DNA of 61,061 bases from Christensenellaceae bacterium OttesenSCG-928-K19 (lineage in GTDB: Bacteria; Bacillota; Clostridia; Christensenellales; Christensenellaceae): the NCBI GenBank assembly GCA_030266015.1, contig JAJDHD010000013.1, positions 1-61,061 of the forward strand, given 5' to 3'. Below the pieces are notes generated by a model that was not told the origin of the DNA, did no database searches, and saw nothing but the letters and a program-made list of their open reading frames with translations. Below are positions 46,853 to 55,033 of this stretch, in pieces; positions within the stretch are counted from its first letter, which is position 1; the number at the start of each line of letters is the position of its first letter. The position numbers and the translations under genes are program-made.

Positions 46853-47611
46853 TTGAATAAACAGGAATTACTGGAGCTGCTGCAAAAAGTGGAGTCTGGC
46901 GATCTGTCGCCACAAGCCGCTGCCGGCAAGCTGAAAATGCAACCCTTCGAGGATTTGGGCTATGCAAAAATCGACCACCACCGCGGTATAAGGCAAGGCG
47001 CTGCCGAGGTCATTTTTGGCCTGAAAAAAACACCCGAACAGATTCTCGGCATTGTGGACTCCATGGTGGCACATGGCGAAAAAACAATACTGATCACCAA
47101 AATGGCGCAGCAGGCGGCAGACATGGTGGGCAGCAGGCACAAGCTGGAGTACAACGAAATGGCACAGCTTGGCGTTGTGGGCGGCGGTGATGCCAATAAC
47201 GCCGCGGGCAACATCGTTGTGGTTTCGGGCGGCACCAGCGATATGCCTGTGGCGGAGGAAGCGGCGCTGACAGCCGAGGCACTGGGCAGCCGTGTTTCCC
47301 GTATTTACGACGCGGGCGTGGCTGGGCTGCACCGTCTGCTTTCCTATGCGGAAACATTGGCACAGGCACGGGTGGTGATTGCCGTGGCCGGAATGGAAGG
47401 CGCATTGGCAAGCGTGGTGGGCGGCCTTGTAGATTGCCCCATTATTGCCGTTCCCACAAGTGTCGGATACGGCGCGTCGTTTGGCGGCGTTGCCGCGCTG
47501 CTTTCCATGCTCAATTCATGCTCCAGCGGCGTCAGCGTGGTGAATATCGACAACGGATTTGGCGCGGGATTCCTGGCAAACAGGATCAACCACATGGGAG
47601 ATGCAAAATGA
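46853..47611 (+). CDS. larB: LarB, nicotinate-adenine dinucleotide carboxylase/hydrolase for NPN cofactor
   Basis: Carboxylates the pyridinium ring of NaAD and cleaves the phosphoanhydride to give P2CMN, the first step of the nickel-pincer pathway. 252 residues: N-terminal helical part, then a PurE-like Rossmann core with the loops VVSGGTSDMPVAEEAAL and VAGMEGALASVVGGLVDCP, ending GVSVVNIDNGFGAGF. The start is a TTG at 46853 with AAGGA ten bases upstream; no better codon fits. It overlaps larC by 4 bases (ATGA). Confidence 0.94.
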   Translation: MNKQELLELLQKVESGDLSPQAAAGKLKMQPFEDLGYAKIDHHRGIRQGAAEVIFGLKKTPEQILGIVDSMVAHGEKTILITKMAQQAADMVGSRHKLEYNEMAQLGVVGGGDANNAAGNIVVVSGGTSDMPVAEEAALTAEALGSRVSRIYDAGVAGLHRLLSYAETLAQARVVIAVAGMEGALASVVGGLVDCPIIAVPTSVGYGASFGGVAALLSMLNSCSSGVSVVNIDNGFGAGFLANRINHMGDAK

Positions 47612-48837
47612 AAACGTTGTATTTTGAGTGCTATATGGGCGCGGCGGGGGATATGCTGATGGGCGCGCTGCTCGGGCTAATCCCAGATGCGCAAGCCTTT
47701 CTTTCAAAAATAAATTCTATCGGACTGGATGGCGTTAAGGTGAGCCGGGCAAAAGTACAAAAATGCGGCGTCACTGGCAGCAGCATCATCGTAGAGGTAA
47801 ACGGTAACCAGGAGGAGAGCGGCAGCACACCGGGCATTGCACAAAATCACCACCCGGCACATCATCACGGCGGCATGGATCACATCCGCCATGTGGTGCA
47901 CAGGCTTACTGTTCCGGAGCATGTGAAAAAAGACATTCTTGCCGTTTATGAGTTGATCGCGCAAGCCGAATCACAGGTGCATGGCGTTCCTGTTTCCAAT
48001 ATTCATTTCCACGAGCTGGGCACCATGGACGCGCTGGCGGATATCACTGGGGTTTGCCTGCTGATCGATCAGTTAAAGCCTGAAAAAATATTGTCTTCAC
48101 CCATTACCACCGGGTTTGGACAGGTGCAAACCGCGCATGGCATTTTGCCTGTTCCGGCACCCGCAACCACGCTGTTATTGTCGGGCATTCCCATCCGGCA
48201 AGGAGCAATTGAAGGAGAGCTATGTACCCCCACAGGGGCAGCGTTGTTAAAGCATTTTGTCCACGGATATGGGGAGCCGCCTGTTTTTACCATAGATAAA
48301 ACAGGCTATGGCATGGGCAAAAAAGATTTTGAAGCCGCTAATTGCGTGCGGGCAATGTTTGGGAAAACAAACGACGGGCTCGGCGAGATATGTGAGCTTA
48401 GCTGCAATCTGGATGACATGACGCCCGAAGCAATCGGCTATGCACAGTCCGTCCTTTTGGGAAATGGCGCGCTGGATGTTTTTACAACCCCCATCCAAAT
48501 GAAAAAAAACCGACCCGCTGTCATGCTCACCTGCCTTTGCGCAAAGCAAGACGCGAACACTTTTGCCGGGCTGATGCTAAAGCACACCTCCACTGCCGGC
48601 GTTCGGGAAAAAACATGCCGGCGGCACACGCTGGACGTCAGCTTTTTAACAGTGCAAACACCTTACGGCCCTGTCAAAATGAAAAAATATGCCGGACACG
48701 GCGACGAAAAAACCAAACCCGAATACGACGATGTTGCCAAAGCATCCCAAGCCTTTGGCGTTTCGTTTGACACAGTATCGCTGGCCGCCTACGAAGCATA
48801 TGCAAAAACCATGCGTGATTCTGATTCAAAGCCATAA
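47608..48837 (+). CDS. larC: LarC, nickel insertion cyclometallase, single-frame form
   Basis: CTP-dependent enzyme that inserts Ni into the dithiocarboxylated P2TMN to give the NPN cofactor. 409 residues in one continuous frame, starting MKTLYFECYMGAAGDM, with the CTPT motif (ELCTPTGAALL) and CNLDDMTPE. In L. plantarum the protein needs a ribosomal frameshift between larC1 and larC2; here no frameshift is required. A His-rich insertion, NHHPAHHHGGMDH (~80-92), may collect nickel. Translation is coupled to larB. Confidence 0.94.
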   Translation: MKTLYFECYMGAAGDMLMGALLGLIPDAQAFLSKINSIGLDGVKVSRAKVQKCGVTGSSIIVEVNGNQEESGSTPGIAQNHHPAHHHGGMDHIRHVVHRLTVPEHVKKDILAVYELIAQAESQVHGVPVSNIHFHELGTMDALADITGVCLLIDQLKPEKILSSPITTGFGQVQTAHGILPVPAPATTLLLSGIPIRQGAIEGELCTPTGAALLKHFVHGYGEPPVFTIDKTGYGMGKKDFEAANCVRAMFGKTNDGLGEICELSCNLDDMTPEAIGYAQSVLLGNGALDVFTTPIQMKKNRPAVMLTCLCAKQDANTFAGLMLKHTSTAGVREKTCRRHTLDVSFLTVQTPYGPVKMKKYAGHGDEKTKPEYDDVAKASQAFGVSFDTVSLAAYEAYAKTMRDSDSKP

Positions 48838-48923
48838 TCAAGCCATTCCTTTTACGGGATGGGTTTAACTTCAAGCCACTTTTCTGTCACGCCTTTTCGA
48901 ACCGGGTAGTCAGCATTATTCGC

Positions 48924-50273
48924 TTATCCCGCATCCGCCCGTGCCGTAACCGACTTACGCTTGGCCGCCCAAGCACGCTTCCACAACAAAACGCCAAGCA
49001 ATAGCGTCACCGCCTCCGCAAACGCAACTGCCAGCCACAGGCCCGTTTGGCCCAATAGTGCTGGTAATACAGTAAGGAACACAAATACCGGCAGTGTGCT
49101 CCTGGAAAGCGACACCGCCATTGCGCTGCCCGTGTTTCCCATGGATTGGAGGAAGGAGATCAGCAATATATTAAATGCGGCCAGCGGCAGGTTACTGAAA
49201 TAAATCTGCCCCACGCCAGACGTAAACGCCAGCAACTCCGCGTTGGTATCGATAAAAATGCTGAAAAACAATCGCCCGCCAAAGAAAAGCAATACATAAA
49301 ACAAAATTCCCATGAGCACATTAAACCATACCGTCGCCTTGAAAAGCCGCCGGATGCGCCCCCATTCTTCCGCACCCGTAAAATAGCTGATCGCCGGTTG
49401 CACCCCCTGGGCCGCGCCCAAAAACGCCGTGAGGCAGATAAGCGCCGCGTAGCCAATCACCACATAGGCCGCAAGGCCGTCGTCTCCCAGCCCGTTTTTG
49501 ACAATCGCAAGGTTGTAGAGCAGCGTCACAAAGCCAATGGAAAACTCCGCGACAAAAGCAGGCAAGCCATTTATCCCAATCTTCAGCAGCAACTTTAACG
49601 AAAAGCGCGTTTTTTGAAAATACAGGTTCCCTTTTTTACGCAAAAAATGCGGCAGCAATATAAGTACGCTAAACACCGGCCCCAGCCCGGTCGCAAGCGC
49701 CGCGCCCGCAATGCCCATATCCAGCGGATACATAAACACATAGTCCAGCACAATATTACTGATGGAGCCAATTAAAAGCGACCACATGGCAAGGCCCGGC
49801 TTGCCGTCGTTGCGCGCATAGGTGCTAAGCGTAAAGCTCAAAACAAGAAACGGACTGAAGGCCAGGAAGTATTGCAGATACGTGACTGTATCGCCGAGGA
49901 TAACATCGCCCGCCCCCAAAAAGCGCGCCATGGGCTGTGCAAACAAAACCCCAAGTACGGCAATGGCGACGGAAAACCCAACTGTGAAAACCATGGACAG
50001 GTTAAACGCGTTACGCGCCATTTTGGTATCCCCCCGGCCATTCGCGGAAGAAATAATAACGCCTGTACCCACCGCAATGAGCATGGAAAGCGCGATCATA
50101 ATCTCTACTACCGGCACCGCCACGCCCGCCGCCGCAAGCGCGTTTGTGCCCAGCCTCCTGCCGATAAACATGCCATCTACGATAAAATAGATGGAATTGA
50201 ACACCAGCCCAATCATTTGCGGGATTACATACTTCAAAAACAAGGTTGATGTTTTCATTTTGTTGTAGTCCAT
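48924..50273 (-). CDS. MATE-family efflux pump (riboswitch-linked, MepA-like)
   Basis: 449-residue membrane transporter with two MatE repeats and ~12 helices. The start at 50273 follows GGGGAGG by eight bases, and the product begins MDYNKMKTSTLFLKYVIPQM; longer in-frame starts would place the riboswitch terminator inside the coding region. Typical segments are IYFIVDGMFIGRRLGTNALAA and INGLPAFVAEFSIGFVTLLY. The leader holds a candidate guanidine-IV riboswitch, so the likely cargo is guanidine or a related guanidinium compound. Monocistronic. Confidence 0.93.
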   Translation of the reverse strand: MDYNKMKTSTLFLKYVIPQMIGLVFNSIYFIVDGMFIGRRLGTNALAAAGVAVPVVEIMIALSMLIAVGTGVIISSANGRGDTKMARNAFNLSMVFTVGFSVAIAVLGVLFAQPMARFLGAGDVILGDTVTYLQYFLAFSPFLVLSFTLSTYARNDGKPGLAMWSLLIGSISNIVLDYVFMYPLDMGIAGAALATGLGPVFSVLILLPHFLRKKGNLYFQKTRFSLKLLLKIGINGLPAFVAEFSIGFVTLLYNLAIVKNGLGDDGLAAYVVIGYAALICLTAFLGAAQGVQPAISYFTGAEEWGRIRRLFKATVWFNVLMGILFYVLLFFGGRLFFSIFIDTNAELLAFTSGVGQIYFSNLPLAAFNILLISFLQSMGNTGSAMAVSLSRSTLPVFVFLTVLPALLGQTGLWLAVAFAEAVTLLLGVLLWKRAWAAKRKSVTARADAG

Positions 50274-50298
50274 TCTTTTAGCCTCCCCTACAAACAAC

Positions 50299-50400
50299 AA
50301 AAAACAGGCCACGAGCGCACTGCTCAGGCCTGTCGTGCAATTCATATCTTGCGCGGAAGCCACCCCGGCAGGTGGTTTGCCGCACCACGCAGTTGCGTGT
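50299..50400 (-). promoter_or_regulatory. Candidate guanidine-IV (mepA-motif) riboswitch with terminator
   Basis: The minus-strand leader contains a hairpin with stem GCGG/CCGC, internal loop CAAA/CTT, upper stem CCACC/GGTGG and loop TGCCGG (50353-50383). After ~19 unpaired bases comes a terminator: ACAGGCC / GGCCTGT (50327-50333 with 50304-50310), an inner GAGC/GCTC stem, and a T tract. The GCC of the apical loop can pair with GGC of the terminator's 5' arm, giving an antitermination switch. The layout (one bipartite hairpin, then terminator, then a MATE pump) is that of the guanidine-IV class. Assignment is from memory of the motif, without alignment. Confidence 0.6.
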
Positions 50401-50418
50401 ATTCTGTTGATTCATTAC

Positions 50419-50447
50419 AAAATAGCACACCGAAAAGCAGAAGTCAA
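50419..50447 (-). promoter_or_regulatory. Sigma-A promoter of the riboswitch-MATE unit
   Basis: Minus strand TTGACT (50447-50442), 17-bp spacer, TATTTT (50424-50419). The start near 50412 places the whole riboswitch in the transcript. Confidence 0.7.
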
Positions 50448-50521
50448 GTCCTGATTTCTCCCCTCGAAACAAACCAGGCAACCGAAAAAATCCGGCCGCC
50501 TGTTGCATCAACCCATAACCA

Positions 50522-51061
50522 TTAATAGTTTGTTGCCCTGATCTCAAAATATGCCTGCGGATGCGCGCATACAGGGCATACCTTGGGCGCGTCTTTTCCC
50601 TTTACGAGGTAGCCGCAATTCTCACAATGCCATTCCACCTCCGGCTCGCGCTCAAACACCTTGCCGCTCTTGATGTTTTCTAAAAGCTCACGGTAGCGGG
50701 CCTCATGCTCTTTTTCAATTGCACCCACTTTTTCAAACAGCCCGGCAATGTGCTCAAACCCCTCTGCCTTTGCTTCGTCGGCAAATTGTTTATACATATC
50801 CGTCCACTCGTAGTTTTCCCCGCCTGCCGCGTCCAGCAGGTTATCCGTTGTCTCCGGAATACCCTTGTGCAGCAGCTTAAACCAGATCTTGGCATGTTCT
50901 TTTTCATTGTTTGCGGTTTCGGTAAAGAAATTCGCAATCTGTTCATACCCTTCTTTTTTTGCCTGCGACGCATAATAGGTGTATTTATTGCGCGCCTGCG
51001 ACTCCCCCGCAAATGCAGCTTCCAAATTCTTTTCAGTTTTACTTCCTTTTAGTTCAGCCAT
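50522..51061 (-). CDS. Rubrerythrin
   Basis: Peroxide-reducing diiron protein of anaerobes, 179 residues. Ferritin-like four-helix domain with the ligand motifs [11 protein letters not shown] and [10 protein letters not shown] in the first half and [14 protein letters not shown] in the second. A C-terminal rubredoxin domain follows with [10 protein letters not shown] and CPVCAHP as the FeCys4 site. Numbering starts at the ATG at 51061 because relatives begin [13 protein letters not shown]; an ATG three codons earlier is closer to the AGGAG. It directly follows the PerR-like gene, so the pair is a peroxide-defence operon. Confidence 0.95.
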   Translation of the reverse strand: MAELKGSKTEKNLEAAFAGESQARNKYTYYASQAKKEGYEQIANFFTETANNEKEHAKIWFKLLHKGIPETTDNLLDAAGGENYEWTDMYKQFADEAKAEGFEHIAGLFEKVGAIEKEHEARYRELLENIKSGKVFEREPEVEWHCENCGYLVKGKDAPKVCPVCAHPQAYFEIRATNY

Positions 51062-51090
51062 TTTCCACATACACTCCTTTTTTATTGATT

Positions 51091-51465
51091 CTATTGGTTA
51101 CATCTCTTGCATAAACCATAAAACAAAACAGCCTGCCTCGTTATCTTGCAGCCCGTTTGACGTAGTACCCACTCATCCGGCTCCGGCATACACTCCCCGG
51201 GGAGATCCACGACAGCGCCACAGCCCTCGCACACCAAGTGAAGATGCTCGCCGGCAGTGCCGTCAAAACGGTCCGCACTGCCCGGCATTGCCACCCTTTG
51301 CACCATGCCGTTTTGCACGAGCTGGTTCAAATTCCGATATACCGTGGCAAGGGAAATGCCCGGATTATCCGGCTTTAGCATATAATATAACTCATCCGCG
51401 GTGGGGTGGGTAGCCACGCCCTGCAATGTTTTTAATATCATTTCCCGCTGCTTGGAATAGGCCAC
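51091..51465 (-). CDS. PerR-like Fur-family peroxide regulator
   Basis: 124-residue metal-dependent repressor. The start is GTG at 51465 with AAGGAG six bases upstream. Winged-helix DNA-binding domain [16 protein letters not shown], then the metal domain. The PerR-type regulatory site can be placed: His in HPTADELY, Asp in RFDG, two His in EHLHLVC and Asp in VVDL (Fur has Glu at the last position). Two CxxC pairs (CEGC, CKRC) form the structural zinc site. Followed by rubrerythrin. A Fur/PerR-type box lies in its promoter region. Confidence 0.88.
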   Translation of the reverse strand: MAYSKQREMILKTLQGVATHPTADELYYMLKPDNPGISLATVYRNLNQLVQNGMVQRVAMPGSADRFDGTAGEHLHLVCEGCGAVVDLPGECMPEPDEWVLRQTGCKITRQAVLFYGLCKRCNQ

Positions 51466-51490
51466 TGTTTACTCCTTTTTGCTACATTTA

Positions 51491-51508
51491 AGAATCATTA
51501 TCATTATT
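51491..51508. promoter_or_regulatory. Fur/PerR-type box between perR-like and exoIII genes
   Basis: AGAATCATTATCATTATT on the plus strand, i.e. AATAATGATAATGATTCT on the minus strand, contains the TGATAAT-N-ATT core of Fur-family boxes. It lies 26 bases upstream of the PerR-like start and about 50 bases upstream of the divergent promoter. Probable autoregulatory site. Confidence 0.65.
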
Positions 51509-51558
51509 GGCTTGCACACTATATATAAAACAACCCCGACGCGGCATAAACATTTTTA

Positions 51559-51587
51559 TTGCTTTGCGCCCGGGTTATATTTACTAT
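51559..51587 (+). promoter_or_regulatory. Promoter of the exonuclease III gene
   Basis: TTGCTT (51559-51564), 17-bp spacer, TACTAT (51582-51587), 30 bases before the ATG. Confidence 0.6.
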
Positions 51588-51616
51588 AGTAAGTAACAAG
51601 ACTAAGGAGGCAGGGC

Positions 51617-52369
51617 ATGAAGCTGATTTCGTGGAATGTAAACGGTATGCGCGCCGTTTTAAAAAAAGGGTTTGATGATTTTTTTGCACAGGAGGCAGCT
51701 GATGTTTTTTGCCTGCAGGAAACCAAAATGCAAGAGGGGCAAGCCGAGGTTTTGACGCCCGGCTATACGCAATATTGGAACAGCGCGGACAAAAAAGGGT
51801 ATTCGGGCACTGCCATATTCTCCAAAGCAACGCCGCTTTCCGTAGACTATGATTTTGGCGGAGTGGAGCACCGCACAGAAGGGCGGGTGATTACGCTGGA
51901 ATACGAGGAATATTATCTGGTGAATGCCTATACCCCCAACGCGCAGCCCGAGCTTGCGCGCATCGACTACCGTATGCGCTGGCAGGACGAGTTTTGTGCT
52001 TATCTTGGGGAACTAAAGCAGAAGAAGCCTGTCGTCATATGCGGCGACCTGAACGTTGCACGCACGCCCATGGATTTGAAAAACCCCAAGCCAAACGAGG
52101 GAAAAGCGGGTTTTTCGCCGCAGGAACGCGAGAAAATGGAAGAGCTGCTTGCTACCGGTTTTACAGATACCTTCCGTATGCTGTACCCGGACAAGGTTGC
52201 TTATACATGGTGGTCTTACCGCTTCAACGCCCGAGCCAACAACGCGGGATGGCGCATCGACTATTTCCTTGTCTCAGAGAATATCAAAAACAAAGTGGGT
52301 GACAGCCTGATCTATTCGGATGTGATGGGCAGCGACCACTGCCCCATTGGATTAATGCTCAATTTATAA
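51617..52369 (+). CDS. xth: Exodeoxyribonuclease III / AP endonuclease
   Basis: Repairs abasic sites and removes 3' blocking groups from DNA. 250 residues of the exonuclease-endonuclease-phosphatase fold with all key motifs: NVNGMRA, LQETKMQ (metal Glu), GDLNVARTPMD, TWWSYRFNARANNAGWRIDY and GSDHCP (catalytic His near the C-terminus). AAGGAGG precedes the ATG. Divergent from the PerR-rubrerythrin operon, consistent with an oxidative-stress neighbourhood. Confidence 0.95.
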   Translation: MKLISWNVNGMRAVLKKGFDDFFAQEAADVFCLQETKMQEGQAEVLTPGYTQYWNSADKKGYSGTAIFSKATPLSVDYDFGGVEHRTEGRVITLEYEEYYLVNAYTPNAQPELARIDYRMRWQDEFCAYLGELKQKKPVVICGDLNVARTPMDLKNPKPNEGKAGFSPQEREKMEELLATGFTDTFRMLYPDKVAYTWWSYRFNARANNAGWRIDYFLVSENIKNKVGDSLIYSDVMGSDHCPIGLMLNL

Positions 52370-52672
52370 TAAATATCCCCCGCCGCAGCTAGGGAAGCCA
52401 CAAAACGCCTATAAGGCTAGGATATTGGCAACGCCTTAAAATGCGTACTTGGCCCGGCACATGCAGACTGGGTTCTTTGTTTGTGCCCTTTTCCTATTTC
52501 CCACAGAGGTTGGCCAACTTCTATTCTAATAGGTCGGGAGCACTTTCTAATACAACCGCTTTGTCTTTTTTAAACCTCTCCCGCACAGCGGCAGGATATA
52601 CGCTGGCGAAAAAACGAGTACACTGCGCATACCCATTTTCTAATGGCGATCCCACTGGCTTCCCTTTGGCAT
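52370..52672. other. Intergenic region without recognizable gene
   Basis: About 300 bases after exonuclease III. An imperfect AAGGC/GCCTT pairing near 52420-52445 is the only structure noticed. No convincing reading frame, promoter or known RNA is seen; a small RNA cannot be excluded. Confidence 0.4.
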
Positions 52673-52701
52673 AAAAAAAGTCCATGCCTTTGGCATGAAC
52701 T
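52673..52701 (-). terminator. Rho-independent terminator of tRNA-Glu
   Basis: Minus strand AGTTCATGCC / GGCATGGACT (10 bp, one G-T pair) with an AAA loop and seven T residues, starting eight bases after the tRNA 3' end. Confidence 0.9.
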
Positions 52702-52708
52702 TTTCTTT

Positions 52709-52783
52709 TGGTGACCCCACGGGGAATCGAACCCCGGTTTCAGGCGTGAGAGGCCTACGTCTTGACCGCTTGACCATGGGGCC
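52709..52783 (-). tRNA. tRNA-Glu (anticodon CTC)
   Basis: 75 bases with encoded CCA. Acceptor GGCCCCA pairs with TGGGGTC; anticodon arm TAGGC-CTCTCAC-GCCTG places CTC at positions 34-36, reading GAG; T arm CGGGG-TTCGATT-CCCCG is canonical. A single-gene unit with its own terminator. The common TTC-anticodon tRNA-Glu must lie elsewhere. Confidence 0.95.
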
Positions 52784-52849
52784 ATAACCGCATTATTTAT
52801 TCTAATAGAGCGCGGCCCATTTGTCAAGAAATAGAGATGGCCTGTCTAC

Positions 52850-52878
52850 TTGCTTGTTGTTTGTGAATCCATTATAAT
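52850..52878 (+). promoter_or_regulatory. Promoter abutting the fumarase start codon
   Basis: TTGCTT (52850-52855), 17-bp spacer, TATAAT (52873-52878). The predicted start at about 52885 coincides with the ATG at 52886, so the message would be leaderless. Confidence 0.65.
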
Positions 52879-52885
52879 TTAACAT

Positions 52886-53740
52886 ATGGACAGCAATGGT
52901 ATAAAAAAAATTTGGGCGCAGGAAATTACGGATACGGTCCGTGAATTGTTTTTATGCGCCTGTATTGCCCCGGATGTGCAAGTGATGCAGGCTGTAGAGG
53001 ATGCTAGTCAGGTGGAAAAAACACCGCACGCAAGGGAGGTTTTGCGGCAACTGGTGCAAAACAGTGAAATCGCGCTTAACGAAAGCATACCTGCCTGCCA
53101 AGACACGGGGATGGCGGTGGTGATGCTGGAGGTTGGGCAGGATGTGCATATAGCCGGCGGATATGTGGAAGAGGCTGTAAACGAAGGCGTGCGGCAGGCG
53201 TATGAGCAGGGTTATTTTCGCAAATCGGTGCTGGATCCGCTTTCGCGCCAGAACACAAAGGACAACACGCCAGCAGTAATCCACATGCATATTGTGCCGG
53301 GGAACCAACTAAAAATAACGGCGCTTCCCAAGGGCTTTGGAAGCGAGAATATGAGCCAGTTGAAAATGCTGAAGCCTTCTGATGGGGAGCAGGGTGTTGC
53401 TGATTTTATCGTGGAAACGACAAAGCAGGCGGGGGGAAGCCCCTGTCCGCCGGTGATCTTGGGCGTAGGGATTGGCGGCACGTTTGAGTCTTGTGCCATG
53501 CTTGCCAAAAAGCAGCTTTTGCGGCAGCTTGGCAGCACCAACCCGGATGCCGGGCTGGCAAAAATGGAGCAAGAGGTTTTAGATAGAATAAACGCGGCGG
53601 GAATGGGGCCTATGGGCATGGGAGGCGACACGTATTGCCTGGGCGTGCACATTGCAAAGCAACCGACGCATATTGCGGCGTTGCCGGTGGCTGTGAATTT
53701 TTGTTGCCATATGCTACGCCACGCAAGCGCGGTATTATGA
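52886..53740 (+). CDS. Class I fumarate hydratase (or tartrate dehydratase), alpha subunit
   Basis: Large subunit of the oxygen-labile [4Fe-4S] hydro-lyase interconverting fumarate and malate (TtdA/FumA N-terminal type), 284 residues. The three cluster cysteines can be placed in PACQDTG, GGSPCPP and TFESCAM. Further signatures are QNTKDNTPAVIH and LPKGFGSENMS, and AGMGPMGMGGDTYCLG near the C-terminus. No SD precedes the ATG and the promoter ends eight bases upstream, so translation may be leaderless. The beta subunit follows after 10 bases. L-tartrate dehydratase is an alternative; the sequence does not separate them. Confidence 0.92.
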   Translation: MDSNGIKKIWAQEITDTVRELFLCACIAPDVQVMQAVEDASQVEKTPHAREVLRQLVQNSEIALNESIPACQDTGMAVVMLEVGQDVHIAGGYVEEAVNEGVRQAYEQGYFRKSVLDPLSRQNTKDNTPAVIHMHIVPGNQLKITALPKGFGSENMSQLKMLKPSDGEQGVADFIVETTKQAGGSPCPPVILGVGIGGTFESCAMLAKKQLLRQLGSTNPDAGLAKMEQEVLDRINAAGMGPMGMGGDTYCLGVHIAKQPTHIAALPVAVNFCCHMLRHASAVL

Positions 53741-53750
53741 GGGAGAACGC

Positions 53751-54284
53751 ATGAATAAATTGCAGCTTCCACTGACAAGAGAACAGACGGCGAGCCTGAA
53801 AGCGGGTGACAGCGTGCTTTTGACCGGCGCAATCTACACAGCGCGTGACGCGGCGCATAAAAGGCTGGTGGATATGATTATGCAAGGGGAGTCGCTGCCC
53901 ATCAGTTTAAAGGATACGGCGATCTATTACGCGGGGCCATGCCCCTCAAAGCCCGGGCAGGTGATGAATTCCTGCGGGCCGACCAGCGCGGTGCGCATGG
54001 ATGCTTATGCCCCCATATTGTTTGACAAGGGTGTGTCGTGCACCATTGCCAAAGGGCCGGTGAGCGACGAGGTACGGCAAGCCATTGTGCGAAACGGCGC
54101 GGTATACCTTTGTGCGGCAGGCGGTGCGGGCGCGCTTATCAGTAAATGCATCAAGGCCGCCCAAACCGTGGCGTTTGACGATCTTGGAACGGAATCGATA
54201 AAAAGGCTGGAAGTGGAAGAAATGCCGCTTATTGTGGGAATAGACAGCAGGGGTAATTCGTTGTTTGACCATGGAAGCGCCTAA
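53751..54284 (+). CDS. Class I fumarate hydratase (or tartrate dehydratase), beta subunit
   Basis: Small subunit, 177 residues, that completes the active site of the preceding alpha subunit. It begins LQLPLTREQTASLKAGDSVL and contains the swivel-domain signatures GPCPSKPGQVMNSCGPTSAVRMD and KGPVSDEV. GAGGGAG precedes the ATG. The pair together equals the single-chain FumA of E. coli. The SDR gene follows after 11 bases. Confidence 0.93.
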   Translation: MNKLQLPLTREQTASLKAGDSVLLTGAIYTARDAAHKRLVDMIMQGESLPISLKDTAIYYAGPCPSKPGQVMNSCGPTSAVRMDAYAPILFDKGVSCTIAKGPVSDEVRQAIVRNGAVYLCAAGGAGALISKCIKAAQTVAFDDLGTESIKRLEVEEMPLIVGIDSRGNSLFDHGSA

Positions 54285-54295
54285 AAGGAGAAGAT

Positions 54296-55033
54296 ATGGC
54301 TACAGCACTGGTTACAGGCGCAAGCCGGGGAATCGGTCGTGAGACGGCACTTGTTTTTGCAAAGAGCGGATATGATGTTATTATAAATTACAACCAGAGC
54401 GAAGCGCAGGCAAAGGAGCTGGCGCAAGAGATTAACCGTGGGCATGGGGCGGCACACGCGGCTGCCATAAAAGCCGATGTTTCGAATGAGAAACAGGTGC
54501 GAGCCATGTTTGAGCAAGCCAGACAACTGTTTTCGCCGGTGGATGTTTTGGTGAACAACGCAGCGGTTGCGTGGGCGGGGTTGCTCACAGATATGAGCGC
54601 GGATGAATGGGATCAACTGTTTGCCGTAAATATGCGAGGTGCTTTTTTATGCAGTAAGGAAGCCTTGCCGCATATGGTAAGCAAAAAAAACGGCTGCATA
54701 ATCAACATTTCTTCTATATGGGGAATAACAGGCGCTTCGTGCGAGGTGGCATATTCCGCGGCAAAGGCGGCGCTCATTGGCTTTACAAAGGCGCTTGCAA
54801 AGGAAGTGGGGCCTTCGGGCGTGCGTGTAAACTGCATTGCGCCCGGCGTGATTGATACGGAGATGAACGGACAGCTAACTACGCAGGATTTTGAAGAGAT
54901 TAAAGAGCAAACACCGTTGGGTACAATTGGTTCTACACATGATGTGGCGCAGGCAGTTTTGTATTTGGCGTCAGGGCGGGGCGGCTTTTATACAGGGCAG
55001 GTGCTTAGCCCAAACGGGGGGCTGGTGATATGA
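54296..55033 (+). CDS. SDR-family oxidoreductase (FabG-like)
   Basis: 245-residue classical short-chain dehydrogenase, NAD(P)-dependent. Cofactor motif TGASRGIG at ~8-15, NNAAVA at ~88-93, catalytic Ser in NISSIWG and the Tyr-x3-Lys pair in VAYSAAKAAL. This is the FabG/3-oxoacyl-ACP-reductase-like group, but stand-alone copies next to fumarase genes need not act in fatty-acid synthesis. AAGGAGA precedes the start. It overlaps the small membrane protein gene by 4 bases. Confidence 0.88.
   Translation: MATALVTGASRGIGRETALVFAKSGYDVIINYNQSEAQAKELAQEINRGHGAAHAAAIKADVSNEKQVRAMFEQARQLFSPVDVLVNNAAVAWAGLLTDMSADEWDQLFAVNMRGAFLCSKEALPHMVSKKNGCIINISSIWGITGASCEVAYSAAKAALIGFTKALAKEVGPSGVRVNCIAPGVIDTEMNGQLTTQDFEEIKEQTPLGTIGSTHDVAQAVLYLASGRGGFYTGQVLSPNGGLVI

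Noticed and set aside
48924-50363. Longer start for the second MATE gene (extra 30 residues)
   Set aside because: It would translate through the riboswitch terminator, and its N-terminal extension matches nothing; the start at 50273 has a good SD.
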